Source: JANRLF01 sp033762815
GTDB lineage: Bacteria > Bacteroidota > Bacteroidia > Chitinophagales > CAIOSU01
NCBI GenBank assembly: GCA_033762815.1
Contig: JANRLF010000008.1
Location: forward strand, 434,001 to 498,000
Length of the DNA: 64,000 bases
Direction of reading: 5' to 3'
The translations under genes and the position numbers were made by a program. Positions 51,804-61,716 of this stretch are shown one piece after another (position 1 is the stretch's first letter; each line of letters starts with the position of its first letter). The notes under the pieces are model-generated. The model saw only the letters and a list, made by a program, of their open reading frames with translations. It had not been told where the DNA came from and ran no database searches.

Positions 51804-54068
51804 TTGTTACGTAAATCTTTTTGGCAATGGCTTTCAGGTTTTTCTGGCTCGGCTGACTGGCGGCGGTTCAGGAAGTGGCTTATTGCCTTTTGGAGTTTGT
51901 TTGCAGCGGGGGTATTGTGTATTGTTGTTTTCTTGTTTGCGGTAGCCAAGGGAGCCTTTGGCAAATTGCCCACCTTTGAAGAACTGGAAAATCCACGCAG
52001 CAACCTAGCCACTGAAATTTATTCCGCCGATTCGGTTCTATTAGGCAAGTTTTTCAAAGAAAACAGGAGCAATGCCACTTTTAGTGAGATATCGCCCAAT
52101 GCGGTAAATGCACTAATAGCTACTGAGGATGTACGCTTCTATGAGCATTCAGGTATTGATACCAAAGCCTTGCTAAGGGCAGTGGTAGGGGTACTCACTT
52201 TCAATAGTCAAGGCGGGGCAAGCACCATTAGCCAGCAGTTGGCCAAAAATCTCTTTCATGACCGTACGGGCAACGTGGTAAAAAGAATACTGCAAAAAGT
52301 AAAGGAATGGATTATTGCCGTTCGCTTGGAAAGCCGGTATACCAAGGAGGAAATTATTGCCATGTATTTCAATACAGTGGAGTTCAGCAGCAATGCCTAC
52401 GGAATCAAATCCGCATCGCGTACTTATTTCAATAAATTGCCAGCAGACTTAAGTGTCGAAGAGGCAGCAGTGCTGGTAGGCATGCTAAAGGCACCCACGG
52501 CGTATAACCCCCGCTTGCACCCCGAAGCTTCAAAACGTAGGCGCAATACCGTTTTGGCCCAAATGGAGAAATACCATTTTATTGATAAAGAAGCCCAAAA
52601 AGAACTGTCCGCCTGCAATATTGAACTCAATTTTCATGAAGCTAGCCATGTGGAAGGCCCTGCTCCTTACTTTAGGGAATACCTGCGCCTATGGATGATG
52701 GAATGGAGTAAAAGCCACACCAAGGTAGATGGCAGTAGCTATGATATTTATAAAGATGGCCTTAAGATTTATACCACTATTGATTCCAGATTACAAACCT
52801 TTGCCGAAGATGCAGTACAACAGCATATGGCATCGCTCCAGGTCGATTTTTTCAAGCATTGGCAAGGTAAGGATGTTTGGAAAGATGTGCCGGACGAATT
52901 CAGGAGGATGATAGAAAAATCGAGCCGATATCAAGAGTTAAAGGAGCAAGGCATGGGCCATAATGCCATTATGAGGGAACTGTCCAAGCCCATCAAAATG
53001 AAAGTTTTCTCCTACAAAGGGGAAATAGACACCACCATGAGCCCCATTGACTCTATCCGCTACCATCGCATGTTTTTGCAAGCAGGGGTACTGTCGGTCG
53101 ATCCTTATAACGGGCACATTAAGGTATGGGTGGGTGGCACCAACTATAAATACTTTCAATACGACCATATTACCAGCCAGCGGCAAATTGGGTCTACTTT
53201 CAAGCCATTTATTTATGCCGCCGCCATCGATAATGGTTATTCCCCCTGCTTCCAGATACTGGACCTTCCAGTCACTTTTGAGAACTATGATAACTGGACA
53301 CCCCAAAACTCGGACAATAAATACACAGGCGATTTATTAACCCTTCGCCAATGTTTGGCCAAATCGCAAAACACTTGTTCGGCTTATTTGATGAAGCAGA
53401 TAGGGCCGGAAGAAATCATTAAGCTGGTGCGCCAAATGGGCATCAAAAGCCATATCGATACAGTGCCCTCTATCTGCCTAGGTACCCCTGACCTTTCCGT
53501 TATGGAAATGGTTGGCTCCTATACCACATTCGTTAATAAGGGGCTATATACCCAGCCAGTTTTCATTACCCGTATTGAAGACAAAGACGGTAATGAGATA
53601 TACCACAACACTGCTGTTACCAATGAAGTAATGACCGAAGAGAAGGCCTATGTAATGGTAGATTTGCTCCGTAACGTGGTAAACCATGGTACTGCCGGCA
53701 GATTACGCTACCGCTTTGGCTTAAAGGCTGACATTGGCGGCAAAACGGGCACTACCCAAAACCAAAGCGATGGCTGGTTCATCGGCATCACTCCCGAACT
53801 TATTACTGGTGTATGGACGGGCGGCGAGGACCGCATTGTGCGCTTCCGTAGCCTGGCCTTAGGCCAAGGTGCTAGCATGGCATTGCCCGTGTATGGACTC
53901 ATGTACCAAAAACTATATGCCGATACCAAACTAGGATATTCGCAGGATACCCATTTTGCTTACCCATCGCAAGGGGTGCAAATAGAGATGGATTGCTCCA
54001 AATACACTACTGCAAAAGATGACAAGAAGGAAGTGCTAGAGGGAGTATATGGCTCCGAGTACGAGTAA
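51804..54068 (+). CDS. bifunctional penicillin-binding protein, class A (PBP1A type)
   Basis: Makes and cross-links peptidoglycan. An N-terminal membrane helix at about 27-52 is followed by the GT51 glycosyltransferase with the catalytic Glu in ATEDVRFYEHSGID and GGASTISQQLAKNLF. The transpeptidase domain has SxxK in GSTFKPFIYAA, SQN in AKSQNTCSAY and KTGT in GGKTGTTQNQSDGW. Length 754 is normal. The start is a TTG at 51804; a stop codon lies three codons upstream, and the first in-frame ATG falls well inside the transglycosylase domain. It probably shares a transcript with sprE. Confidence 0.95.
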   Translation: MLRKSFWQWLSGFSGSADWRRFRKWLIAFWSLFAAGVLCIVVFLFAVAKGAFGKLPTFEELENPRSNLATEIYSADSVLLGKFFKENRSNATFSEISPNAVNALIATEDVRFYEHSGIDTKALLRAVVGVLTFNSQGGASTISQQLAKNLFHDRTGNVVKRILQKVKEWIIAVRLESRYTKEEIIAMYFNTVEFSSNAYGIKSASRTYFNKLPADLSVEEAAVLVGMLKAPTAYNPRLHPEASKRRRNTVLAQMEKYHFIDKEAQKELSACNIELNFHEASHVEGPAPYFREYLRLWMMEWSKSHTKVDGSSYDIYKDGLKIYTTIDSRLQTFAEDAVQQHMASLQVDFFKHWQGKDVWKDVPDEFRRMIEKSSRYQELKEQGMGHNAIMRELSKPIKMKVFSYKGEIDTTMSPIDSIRYHRMFLQAGVLSVDPYNGHIKVWVGGTNYKYFQYDHITSQRQIGSTFKPFIYAAAIDNGYSPCFQILDLPVTFENYDNWTPQNSDNKYTGDLLTLRQCLAKSQNTCSAYLMKQIGPEEIIKLVRQMGIKSHIDTVPSICLGTPDLSVMEMVGSYTTFVNKGLYTQPVFITRIEDKDGNEIYHNTAVTNEVMTEEKAYVMVDLLRNVVNHGTAGRLRYRFGLKADIGGKTGTTQNQSDGWFIGITPELITGVWTGGEDRIVRFRSLALGQGASMALPVYGLMYQKLYADTKLGYSQDTHFAYPSQGVQIEMDCSKYTTAKDDKKEVLEGVYGSEYE

Positions 54069-54114
54069 ATACTTTTTATCCCCCTATTTCAACTATTTTC
54101 CGCTTAAAATTGTA

Positions 54115-54136
54115 AAAGCATTAGTAGTATTGCTTT
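54115..54136 (+). promoter_or_regulatory. hairpin touching the uvrC start codon
   Basis: AAAGCA (54115-54120) and TGCTTT (54131-54136) form a 6-base stem with a 10-base loop, ending exactly before the ATG at 54137. A TAAAATTG box (54105-54112) just upstream is a 7-of-8 match to the -7 element. The hairpin could limit translation of uvrC. Confidence 0.35.
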
Positions 54137-55951
54137 ATGGCTCCTGATGACTTACGGAATACGATATTGAACTTGCCTAGTGGGCCAGGCATCTATCGCT
54201 TTGTAGGCGACAACGAGAAGGTACTGTATGTAGGGAAAGCGAAAAACTTGAAAAAAAGGGTTTCCAGCTATTTCGCAAAGCGCCATGACAGTGCCCGGCT
54301 GAACATGCTGGTGCGCAAAATCAAGAATGTGGAGGTGACAGTAGTAAATAGTGAACAGGAATCGCTGTTGCTTGAGAACTCCCTTATCAAGAAATACAAG
54401 CCAAAGTATAACATACAGCTAAAAGACGACAAGAGTTATCCTTTCATCGTTATCAAAAATGAGCGTTTCCCTCGCGTATTTCTCACCAGGCAATACATTC
54501 AAGACGGCTCCATTTATTTAGGCCCATACACTTCAGTACGGAAGGCGGAAAGTATATTACAACTGCTCACCACTATCTATCCACTGAGGACCTGTTCGCT
54601 TAACCTGCTGCAGAAATCGATAGAGGGCGGCAAGTTCAAGGTATGCTTGGAGTACCATATCGGCAATTGCATGGGCCCCTGCCAAAGTTACCAGAGCGAG
54701 GAAGAGTACAACCATTCCATTGAGCAAATCAAGAAGATTTTGAAAGGGCAAAGTAATGTGGTACTGAACGAATTAAAGGAACAGATGAAAATGCTGGCCG
54801 ATGAGTACCAGTTTGAAGCGGCCAATGACTTGAAGCAGAAAATAGATATCCTACAAAACTACCAAGCCAAAACGGCCGTAGTGAACCACAGTATTAGCGA
54901 CGTGGATGTTTTTAGCATAGCTGATGCGGAAGAAGCGGTATTTATCAATTTCTTTAAAATCGTAAACGGCAGCATTATACAAACCAAGGGACTTGAATTG
55001 AAAAGAAGCGAGCTCAATGAGTCGCTGGAAGAATTATTGGTTTTCGGCATTGCTGAAATCAGGGAACAGTTACATTCCAGCTCGCGGGAAATTTTAGTGC
55101 CCTTCGCCATCGATTACCCTGACGAGGCAGTGAAAATCACAGTTCCTCAAATAGGCGACAAAAGGAAACTGGTGCAGCTTTCCATGAAAAACGCATTGTT
55201 GCTGAAGAGCCAATACTTGGAAGAACAGCATAAAACAGTGAAAAAGCGAGGGCCAGAAAGGGTATTGGAGCAATTGCAAAAAGATTTCCGCTTACCGGTG
55301 CTGCCCCAGCATATCGAGTGCTTTGACAATTCCAACTTTCAGGGCACCACTCCTGTAGCCTCCATGGTAGTATTCAAAAATGCAAAGCCCTCCAAAAAAG
55401 ATTATCGGCATTTCAATATCAAAACCGTGGAGGGCCCGAATGATTTTGCCTCTATGGAGGAAATAGTGCACAGGCGATATAAAAGATTGTTGGAGGAACA
55501 ATCGCCCTTGCCACAGTTAATCATTATCGATGGGGGCAAAGGCCAGCTAAGTTCAGCCATGAAGGCAATTGAGGGCTTAGGGTTGGTTGGCAAGGTTTCC
55601 GTCGCTTCTATTGCCAAGCGATTGGAAGAAATCTATTTCCCTAACGACCCGGTGCCACTCCATATCAGCAAACGTTCAGAAAGCCTGAGGCTGGTGCAAT
55701 ATATTCGCGATGAGGCCCACCGCTTTGCCATTACCTTTCACCGTGCAAAACGTACTAAGGCCTCCTTGAAACCTGGTATTACCGTAATAAAAGGTGTGGG
55801 TACAAAAACCACTGAGGCTTTATTGAAAGCCTTTAGGTCAGAAAAAAAATTGAGGCAAGCATCTTTGGAAGAGCTTGCCTCAATAGTAGGTTTATCAAAG
55901 GCTAAAATAGTGTTCGAACACTTTCAAGCCCAGCAGCCGAGCTTAAAATGA
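54137..55951 (+). CDS. uvrC: excinuclease ABC subunit C
   Basis: Makes the two incisions in nucleotide-excision repair. At 604 residues it is full length. The GIY-YIG domain is at the front (GPGIYRFVGDNEKVLYVGKAKNLKKR, residues 13-38). A UVR motif for UvrB binding lies at about 210-240 (ELKEQMKMLADEYQFEAANDLKQKID). The RNase H-like endonuclease domain shows IECFDNSNFQG and LIIIDGGKGQLSSA. Helix-hairpin-helix repeats end the protein. Its stop overlaps the gldN stop on the other strand by nine bases. Confidence 0.98.
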   Translation: MAPDDLRNTILNLPSGPGIYRFVGDNEKVLYVGKAKNLKKRVSSYFAKRHDSARLNMLVRKIKNVEVTVVNSEQESLLLENSLIKKYKPKYNIQLKDDKSYPFIVIKNERFPRVFLTRQYIQDGSIYLGPYTSVRKAESILQLLTTIYPLRTCSLNLLQKSIEGGKFKVCLEYHIGNCMGPCQSYQSEEEYNHSIEQIKKILKGQSNVVLNELKEQMKMLADEYQFEAANDLKQKIDILQNYQAKTAVVNHSISDVDVFSIADAEEAVFINFFKIVNGSIIQTKGLELKRSELNESLEELLVFGIAEIREQLHSSSREILVPFAIDYPDEAVKITVPQIGDKRKLVQLSMKNALLLKSQYLEEQHKTVKKRGPERVLEQLQKDFRLPVLPQHIECFDNSNFQGTTPVASMVVFKNAKPSKKDYRHFNIKTVEGPNDFASMEEIVHRRYKRLLEEQSPLPQLIIIDGGKGQLSSAMKAIEGLGLVGKVSVASIAKRLEEIYFPNDPVPLHISKRSESLRLVQYIRDEAHRFAITFHRAKRTKASLKPGITVIKGVGTKTTEALLKAFRSEKKLRQASLEELASIVGLSKAKIVFEHFQAQQPSLK

Positions 55952-56773
55952 CCAAAGGTCGTGCTCAAACTCCATGATTTGTTCTTTGATTCTATCTGAT
56001 TCGTAAAGCGCATCGATACCAGCAGCGTAATCTTGAATCCTTCTGTCGTAAACGTTACGCTCCTTGATAATATAGGAAGAGAAGAAACGCATTTCCATTA
56101 GGTCTTCCCAGCTATTCTGCTGTGCGTCGTTGCCAGTGTTGAACACAGGATACTTTGCTAACAACTGCCTTGCTTCAGGGTAGTACACCCAAAACAAAGG
56201 CTGCTCACCACGGAAGTTACCTTGATCGTCAATCACATCCATAATAGGAGCAATGCCCAATATGCGAACTACCATGGTAGAAGTCTCCTCATCGAAAATC
56301 CAGACTTCCTTCAAACGGAACTTAGTTACCTTTTCAGGATCAAAGATAGCTGCGGAAACTGTAGCTGTCTCCGTTTCCGTTTCAGGATCCCAAACCATTA
56401 CGGTATCTGCGGTTCCTACGCCCAAAGAAGCGACTTCACCTGGAGCTATACGCTTGGTAAATTCATCATCTGCACCATCGTACACAGCAATTGTTCCTTC
56501 AATGGCAGCATCGCGCAGAATGTTCACGAAATATTGCTTAGGATACTTGAACACCAAGTTCATTTTCTCCCTTACATCTATTACGCGCCAAATACGCTTT
56601 TCCCAGAACACATCGGCTTCCCTGATATGGTCATAAGGAATGATACCTTTATCTTCAACAGTGATAGGCTCATAAGCGTTATCAAGAGGGGCATCTTGCA
56701 CATTTTGGGCAATTGCGCTAGCGGTCATAAAGATGAGCCCGGCGCTTAATACAATTGCTGATAATACTTTCAT
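55943..56773 (-). CDS. gldN: gliding motility / T9SS protein GldN
   Basis: A 276-residue periplasmic protein. The signal peptide (residues 1-22) ends ASAIAQ. GldN signatures are EADVFWEKRIWRVIDVREKMNLVF, the EPEKVTKFRLKEVWIFDEETSTMVVRILGIAPI region and PLFWVYYPEARQLLAKY. GldN forms part of the ring with GldK under the outer membrane. It lies 13 bases after gldM as the last gene of gldKLMN. The 3' ends of gldN and uvrC share nine bases, so no terminator can sit between them. Confidence 0.96.
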   Translation of the reverse strand: MKVLSAIVLSAGLIFMTASAIAQNVQDAPLDNAYEPITVEDKGIIPYDHIREADVFWEKRIWRVIDVREKMNLVFKYPKQYFVNILRDAAIEGTIAVYDGADDEFTKRIAPGEVASLGVGTADTVMVWDPETETETATVSAAIFDPEKVTKFRLKEVWIFDEETSTMVVRILGIAPIMDVIDDQGNFRGEQPLFWVYYPEARQLLAKYPVFNTGNDAQQNSWEDLMEMRFFSSYIIKERNVYDRRIQDYAAGIDALYESDRIKEQIMEFEHDLWSF

Positions 56774-56786
56774 GGTCGTCAGTTTA

Positions 56787-58427
56787 TTAAATCAACTGGA
56801 ATACGATACTAGGTAATTTACGGGTAGCACCATCCGGGCCCTGTACCCTTATATCATCAATGTAGAATACATCGCCAGGCTTAGCCTTGCTAAGGTAATC
56901 CAACATTTCAGGGGTGAAGTTAGGGCTCTTGGATGATTTGGTAATCAAGTCTTGACGCTTGGCCGCATAAGTCATATCAAAGCTGATTACTTTAAACTTC
57001 AACTCGAAGTCAAAGTTTTCCAATACCGCATTTACACCCTTCTGTACTTTAAACTGGTTAGCTGGAATTTTACCACCAGGGCTATTACCCACTTTGGCAA
57101 TAGGGTCAGGTACACGCTTGATACGGAACTTCTTGCCAGGGAATGACTTCATTTTGCCATCATCACCTTTGGCAGACACTACTACTTCTGTTTCGCCTGG
57201 AGCAGTAACCTTTACGATATACTTGCCACCTGAACCAGAGATAGAACCACTTTTGGTCAAGGAGGCAGTAATCTTGTCAGAACCATAGCCAGGTACTGAA
57301 ATAGATACCGGGTTTTCAACGCCAATGTAGAACACGTTCATTTTATCAGGTGAAACTACTACCGCAGCTTCAGCAGCCACGTACTTCATTTCAAACGGAT
57401 AATATTCGTATTCATTGCTGTTAGGCTTCAAAACTTTTATTGCACCAGTCTTCACGCGCTCGCCAGCACCTGAAGCAACTTCAGAAATAACACCTTGGCC
57501 ATTTATTACTTTTTCAGCAGGCAACTTGGTACCGCCACCGGAAACTGGGTTCTCGTTCAAAGGGCCAACAAAATTGTTGTTCTCGTCACGCTTCAAACCT
57601 GGCTTCAGAGGGCCCAACAAAATTTCAGGCTGAATGGTGGTAGAGTAAGCAGAAAGGTACACCTTCGCATTATACTCTTGGCCAGCCAAAACATAATTGC
57701 TATTGGCATTCACCATCGGGGTCAAAGCGTTGAAAGAATAGTCCTTTTCACCGATTTTCTTGAACAATGTTTCGATAACCAAACCCGAAGAGTTGATGGC
57801 ATCGCCTTTAAACTTGGTCAACAAGGTATTGGCTGCAATTACTGGAACGTGGTCAAAGTGGTAAGCTTCCCAGTTCTTTTTACCTAACTTCTTAGCGGCC
57901 TTCTCATTGTAAAAAGTGCTCAAAGTCATTTGCTTAGCAAGCATGTCCTTATCACCAGGGCTTAAGGAAGGCAAAGCCAGCAAACCGTCGCGCAATTTTT
58001 CTATCTCCTTGCGCAATTTATCGCCTTCTTTCTTTTCAATCATCAGGTTAGTAGTCACATCATAGTTCTTCTTACCTTTTAGGGTAGTGTCTTTGGTCTC
58101 ATCCACCTCTACACCGCCTGATTCATCTATCAGTTTCTTCTGAAGACCTTTGACATACTCAATAAAGGTAGCTGATAAGGCTTCTGCCTTCTTAGCGTCA
58201 TCGTAATACTTTGCTACTTTACCGGGGTCAACTTTAAACTTGTCGTTGAAAGCGGCCATGTAATCGACATTCTTTTTGTCCATGGCGCGGTTACTAGTGT
58301 TCATGCCATCACTTACTAGTTTAAATGCGTTCAAAATTTCCGCTGAAACGTTCAGTGCGAGCAACGCGGTAAGCACCAGATACATCATATTGATCATCTG
58401 CTGCCGCGGTTCCTTAGGTATAGACAT
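56787..58427 (-). CDS. gldM: gliding motility / T9SS motor protein GldM
   Basis: A 546-residue protein with one membrane helix near the front (about 14-30, MMYLVLTALLALNVSAEIL) and a large periplasmic part of beta domains. The front PKEPRQQMINMMYLV is highly typical. GldM pairs with GldL as the proton-driven motor of T9SS and gliding, passing torque across the periplasm to GldK/GldN. The length is slightly above the usual. It lies 48 bases after gldL. Gly/Lys-rich linkers separate the four periplasmic domains. Confidence 0.97.
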   Translation of the reverse strand: MSIPKEPRQQMINMMYLVLTALLALNVSAEILNAFKLVSDGMNTSNRAMDKKNVDYMAAFNDKFKVDPGKVAKYYDDAKKAEALSATFIEYVKGLQKKLIDESGGVEVDETKDTTLKGKKNYDVTTNLMIEKKEGDKLRKEIEKLRDGLLALPSLSPGDKDMLAKQMTLSTFYNEKAAKKLGKKNWEAYHFDHVPVIAANTLLTKFKGDAINSSGLVIETLFKKIGEKDYSFNALTPMVNANSNYVLAGQEYNAKVYLSAYSTTIQPEILLGPLKPGLKRDENNNFVGPLNENPVSGGGTKLPAEKVINGQGVISEVASGAGERVKTGAIKVLKPNSNEYEYYPFEMKYVAAEAAVVVSPDKMNVFYIGVENPVSISVPGYGSDKITASLTKSGSISGSGGKYIVKVTAPGETEVVVSAKGDDGKMKSFPGKKFRIKRVPDPIAKVGNSPGGKIPANQFKVQKGVNAVLENFDFELKFKVISFDMTYAAKRQDLITKSSKSPNFTPEMLDYLSKAKPGDVFYIDDIRVQGPDGATRKLPSIVFQLI

Positions 58428-58475
58428 TCCTATTTAGCTTTTCTAGGGTTTATCAAATAAGGTTATCTATCAAAA

Positions 58476-59204
58476 TTAGCCGCGTGGCATGGTCATAGCT
58501 GACAGCATGTTGCCATACACGGAGTTAAGGCCAGCCAAGTTCTTGTTCAATGACTTCAAGCCACTAGTTGTTTCCTTCAATTCCACTTCATATACTGAAT
58601 TCAAGGCAGCCAATTTGGAAGACACTTCCAAAATTTGCTCATGGTATTGTTGGAACTGGGCAGTAGAATTTGACAAGGCTTGGATAGAGCCAGTAGCAGA
58701 AGCGTAAGCGTTTTTCATTTCATTCAAAGCGCTGATAGCTTCTTTGGTTTTAGCGGCATACTCGTTGGTAGCAATGGAAGCTTCGCCAATTTCAGACATT
58801 TTGGCTACGTTATCGCCCAATTTGCCAAGGTTGGCACCCAACCTTTCAATCAACTTGGTTTCAACGTTGGCACTTTCCAACATGTCATCCAATTGGTGGG
58901 TAACTGATGGTCCACGCTTAGCACCTGGACGAGGCTCTTCATAGTTGTCATCCAAGTGGGGGTGAATGTTCAAACCTGGGTATGCTTTTTCCCAGTAGTA
59001 GTTGGAGTGTGGAGGAAGAATACCTTGTAAGAAGAAAATGAATGCTTCAATGGACAAACCAAGGATAAGGAAAATACCCGCTCCAGGGAATGATTCCAGT
59101 TTGAAAAGGGCACCTATCATAACGATGGCGGCTCCCACACCGATAATTGCATTTTTAACTCTTTGACCGGTTTCTGATTCGAAAAAAAGCGCAAGTCCTT
59201 TCAT
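58476..59204 (-). CDS. gldL: gliding motility / T9SS motor protein GldL
   Basis: A 242-residue inner-membrane protein with two helices at about 14-35 and 40-60. The second begins GIFLILGLSIEAFIFFLQG, which contains the conserved membrane Glu thought to take part in proton passage. The remainder is cytoplasmic and helical. GldL is the stator-like partner of GldM. It starts 81 bases after gldK. The Glu is intact, so the motor should be functional. Confidence 0.96.
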   Translation of the reverse strand: MKGLALFFESETGQRVKNAIIGVGAAIVMIGALFKLESFPGAGIFLILGLSIEAFIFFLQGILPPHSNYYWEKAYPGLNIHPHLDDNYEEPRPGAKRGPSVTHQLDDMLESANVETKLIERLGANLGKLGDNVAKMSEIGEASIATNEYAAKTKEAISALNEMKNAYASATGSIQALSNSTAQFQQYHEQILEVSSKLAALNSVYEVELKETTSGLKSLNKNLAGLNSVYGNMLSAMTMPRG

Positions 59205-59285
59205 AATGACGCTAGTTGTTTGAGAAAGTGATTTTAATTGTTATGATAAATGTGGTTTTCAATAAGTAGTTGCTGCCTTAAATGG

Positions 59286-60545
59286 TTAGTCGTTGATTGA
59301 CCTACCCAAGAAAGTAAGCACGTTTCTAAAGCCGATGTAACACTTGGCAGTGTCTTGGTATTCCCAGTGACGGGTACCGTTCTCCAAGTAGTAGCCGATA
59401 TCTTTCCAGCTACCACCGCGGATTACTTTACGCTTTAGGGTAATAGGATCTTCATCCTTTGCATCGTAACGGATGTCGGGGTTCAAATCATGTACGAAAG
59501 CATAGGCGTTTTCGTAGTAAGCAGTTGAAGTCCATTCAGATACGTTACCGGCCATGTTGTATAAGCCGTAGTCATTAGGCCAGTAAGCATCGGCACGAAC
59601 GGTATAGAAACCGCCATCTTCAGGATAGTTGCCACGGCCAGGCTTGAAGTTGGCCAATACACAACCTTTGGTGTTCCTTAAGTAAGGACCGCCCCAAGGG
59701 TAAGGAGCCAATTTCTTTCCACCGCGAGCGGCATACTCCCATTCTTGCTCTGTTGGCAAACGGAAAGGGTCATTGATAGGTTCGCCACGTTGCTCACGGT
59801 AATCGCTCCAAAACTTAGTCCTCCATGCACTGAATGCATTGGCTTGGTTCCAAGTAACACCTACTACAGGATAATCATCAAAAGCAGGGTGCCAGAAGTA
59901 GTTACGAGTCATTGGCTCGTTGTAAGAATAAGTGAAGTCCCTTACCCATACCAAAGTATCAGGATAGATATCCGCATTGCCGGTGCGGAAGAAATCAGAG
60001 CGGGGTTTGCCGACATTCGATTTTTTGGCAGCCTCTTTGATATCTACCCAATAGTACTCGAATTTCAACTTGGAAACGTCCATTTCTTCTTTACCCCAAA
60101 AACGCTCGTTCTCGGGCACCATCATGGCGTCCAACTCTTCTTTGTATTCTGGGTCATTGAAATCGAAATTTTCCATAGCTTCCCAGTTGATACGCTCGGT
60201 ACCATTATCGTCGGTAGTGATGAAATCACCTGCCAAAGTTTTGGCGGCAATGGAGTCGCGTACCCATTGTACGAATTGGCGGTATTCGTTGTTGGTGATT
60301 TCGGTTTCGTCCATGTAGAAACCTTGGATGGATACCGATTTGCTGCGCTGAACCATCGCATTGTTGATGTCTTGGTCGCTCTGACCAATGTGTAAGGTGC
60401 CCGATGGGATGTAAACCATACCATAAGGAATCACATTATTCCATCCTGGACGGTCTTGTACGCCAAGTAGTTGGCCGTTGTACCCACCACCGCAGCCAGC
60501 CATGGCAATAACTGACAAAGTTAACAAGAGCAATTTCGCTTTCAT
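59286..60545 (-). CDS. gldK: gliding motility / T9SS lipoprotein GldK
   Basis: Outer-membrane lipoprotein that forms the ring with GldN. The true start is the ATG at 60545 (MKAKLLLLTLSVIAMAGCGG), which gives a lipobox AGC; an extended in-frame reading upstream is not supported. The rest is a sulfatase-modifying-factor-type (FGE) domain with GMVYIPSGTLHIGQSDQD, FYMDETEITNNEYRQFV, RLPTEQEWEYAARGG and YNMAGNVSEWTS. The fold is structural here, not catalytic. The promoter may use a TATCTTTC box near 60575-60568. PorP/SprF lies 153 bases upstream on the same strand. Confidence 0.96.
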   Translation of the reverse strand: MKAKLLLLTLSVIAMAGCGGGYNGQLLGVQDRPGWNNVIPYGMVYIPSGTLHIGQSDQDINNAMVQRSKSVSIQGFYMDETEITNNEYRQFVQWVRDSIAAKTLAGDFITTDDNGTERINWEAMENFDFNDPEYKEELDAMMVPENERFWGKEEMDVSKLKFEYYWVDIKEAAKKSNVGKPRSDFFRTGNADIYPDTLVWVRDFTYSYNEPMTRNYFWHPAFDDYPVVGVTWNQANAFSAWRTKFWSDYREQRGEPINDPFRLPTEQEWEYAARGGKKLAPYPWGGPYLRNTKGCVLANFKPGRGNYPEDGGFYTVRADAYWPNDYGLYNMAGNVSEWTSTAYYENAYAFVHDLNPDIRYDAKDEDPITLKRKVIRGGSWKDIGYYLENGTRHWEYQDTAKCYIGFRNVLTFLGRSIND

Positions 60546-60698
60546 GACAACAAATTTATAATCGAGAGAAAGATACGCTGTTTTATTTTCTAAAGCCCGT
60601 AAAAATATAATATTCCGCAAAAAAAAGAAAAATCCACGAATTTCTTGTGGTTTAATTTCCAATAGTTAACTTTCAATGCCGTGAATTTTAATCGTATT

Positions 60699-61670
60699 TT
60701 AAAGGTTTCTCGGATTGTAAATGATTTTGCCTGGTTTTGACTTATCCCTTAGCGGCAACCTGTAGTTGATAAATGCCTCGTGCGAACCACTGTTGGCATT
60801 GTTCAAAGCCGATAAGGAAAAATCATAACTATAGCCTACATTTAAACCTTTAACGATTCTAAAACCCAGCATCGCAACCAAAGCATCCTTTGTTTTGCTG
60901 CTACTACCTCTAAACGAGAACCCACCGTAAATATTGTCTTTATACTGCAAAAGCAGTGTAACATCGCTCTGATAATTTTTAAACTCTGTTTTTACCATCA
61001 CCGAGGGCAATAAAAAAAACTTTTTTCCCACCGATATGCGATAGCCACCCATAAAAGCCAGGGTGCGCGTAGCCCTTATTTGCGCTTCACCGCCAGGTGC
61101 GGCAAGGGTCGATTTCATTTGCAATAGGTTCATAACGCCCACCCCAAGATAAAGCCTATCGTTATTGAAATAAAGCCCCGTGCTCAATTCTGGTGTCCAA
61201 GCACTGACCTTTGTATTGGGAATATAGTTGTCGTTATGGTTCACTCCGCCGCTTTCGTAATTGCCTTCAGGGGCAATCAGCTTATCGCCGTTCAATGCCC
61301 TTTGGTACAGGCCCAGCCCTATACCAGCCGAAAGGCGGCCAAACCGAAAGGAATGGCCATAGGCAAAATTCACATTGCCCATAGTCAAACGTTGCTCACC
61401 GGTCATTTCATTATAAAATGTAAAACCTATACCTGAGCTGATGGACTTAATGGGGGCATGGACAGATAGCCCGGCGACAGAGGGCGCCCCATTGATATTG
61501 ACCCACTGGGCGCGGTACAGCGCAGTCATGTCCACATAATTTTCGCTACCGGCAACCGCAGGGTTATAGGCCTGTCTAAAAAACATGTAGTTGGAAAATT
61601 GCGGCGATACCTGAGCCCATAAAGGCGTCACCACATGAAACATCATTAAGGCCAAGAGAATTTTACGCAT
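60699..61670 (-). CDS. PorP/SprF-family outer-membrane protein
   Basis: A 323-residue T9SS-associated barrel from the ATG at 61670 (signal peptide KILLALMMFHVVTPLWAQ); a GTG five codons earlier is also open. The hallmark at the mature start is QVSPQFSNYMFFRQAYNPAVAGS, then DMTALYRAQWVNINGAPS. PorP/SprF proteins join surface attachment of secreted adhesins to the T9SS and bind the type B sorting signal. Its place next to gldK is conserved in Bacteroidota. The gap to gldK has no gene and an AT-rich character. Confidence 0.93.
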   Translation of the reverse strand: MRKILLALMMFHVVTPLWAQVSPQFSNYMFFRQAYNPAVAGSENYVDMTALYRAQWVNINGAPSVAGLSVHAPIKSISSGIGFTFYNEMTGEQRLTMGNVNFAYGHSFRFGRLSAGIGLGLYQRALNGDKLIAPEGNYESGGVNHNDNYIPNTKVSAWTPELSTGLYFNNDRLYLGVGVMNLLQMKSTLAAPGGEAQIRATRTLAFMGGYRISVGKKFFLLPSVMVKTEFKNYQSDVTLLLQYKDNIYGGFSFRGSSSKTKDALVAMLGFRIVKGLNVGYSYDFSLSALNNANSGSHEAFINYRLPLRDKSKPGKIIYNPRNL

Positions 61671-61716
61671 CCACCAGTATTGCACTCTAAATTACGAAAA
61701 ATTGATAAAACAAGGG

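Noticed and set aside
60546..60662. 39-codon N-terminal extension of GldK
   Set aside because: It would hide the lipoprotein signal peptide that starts at the ATG at 60545.
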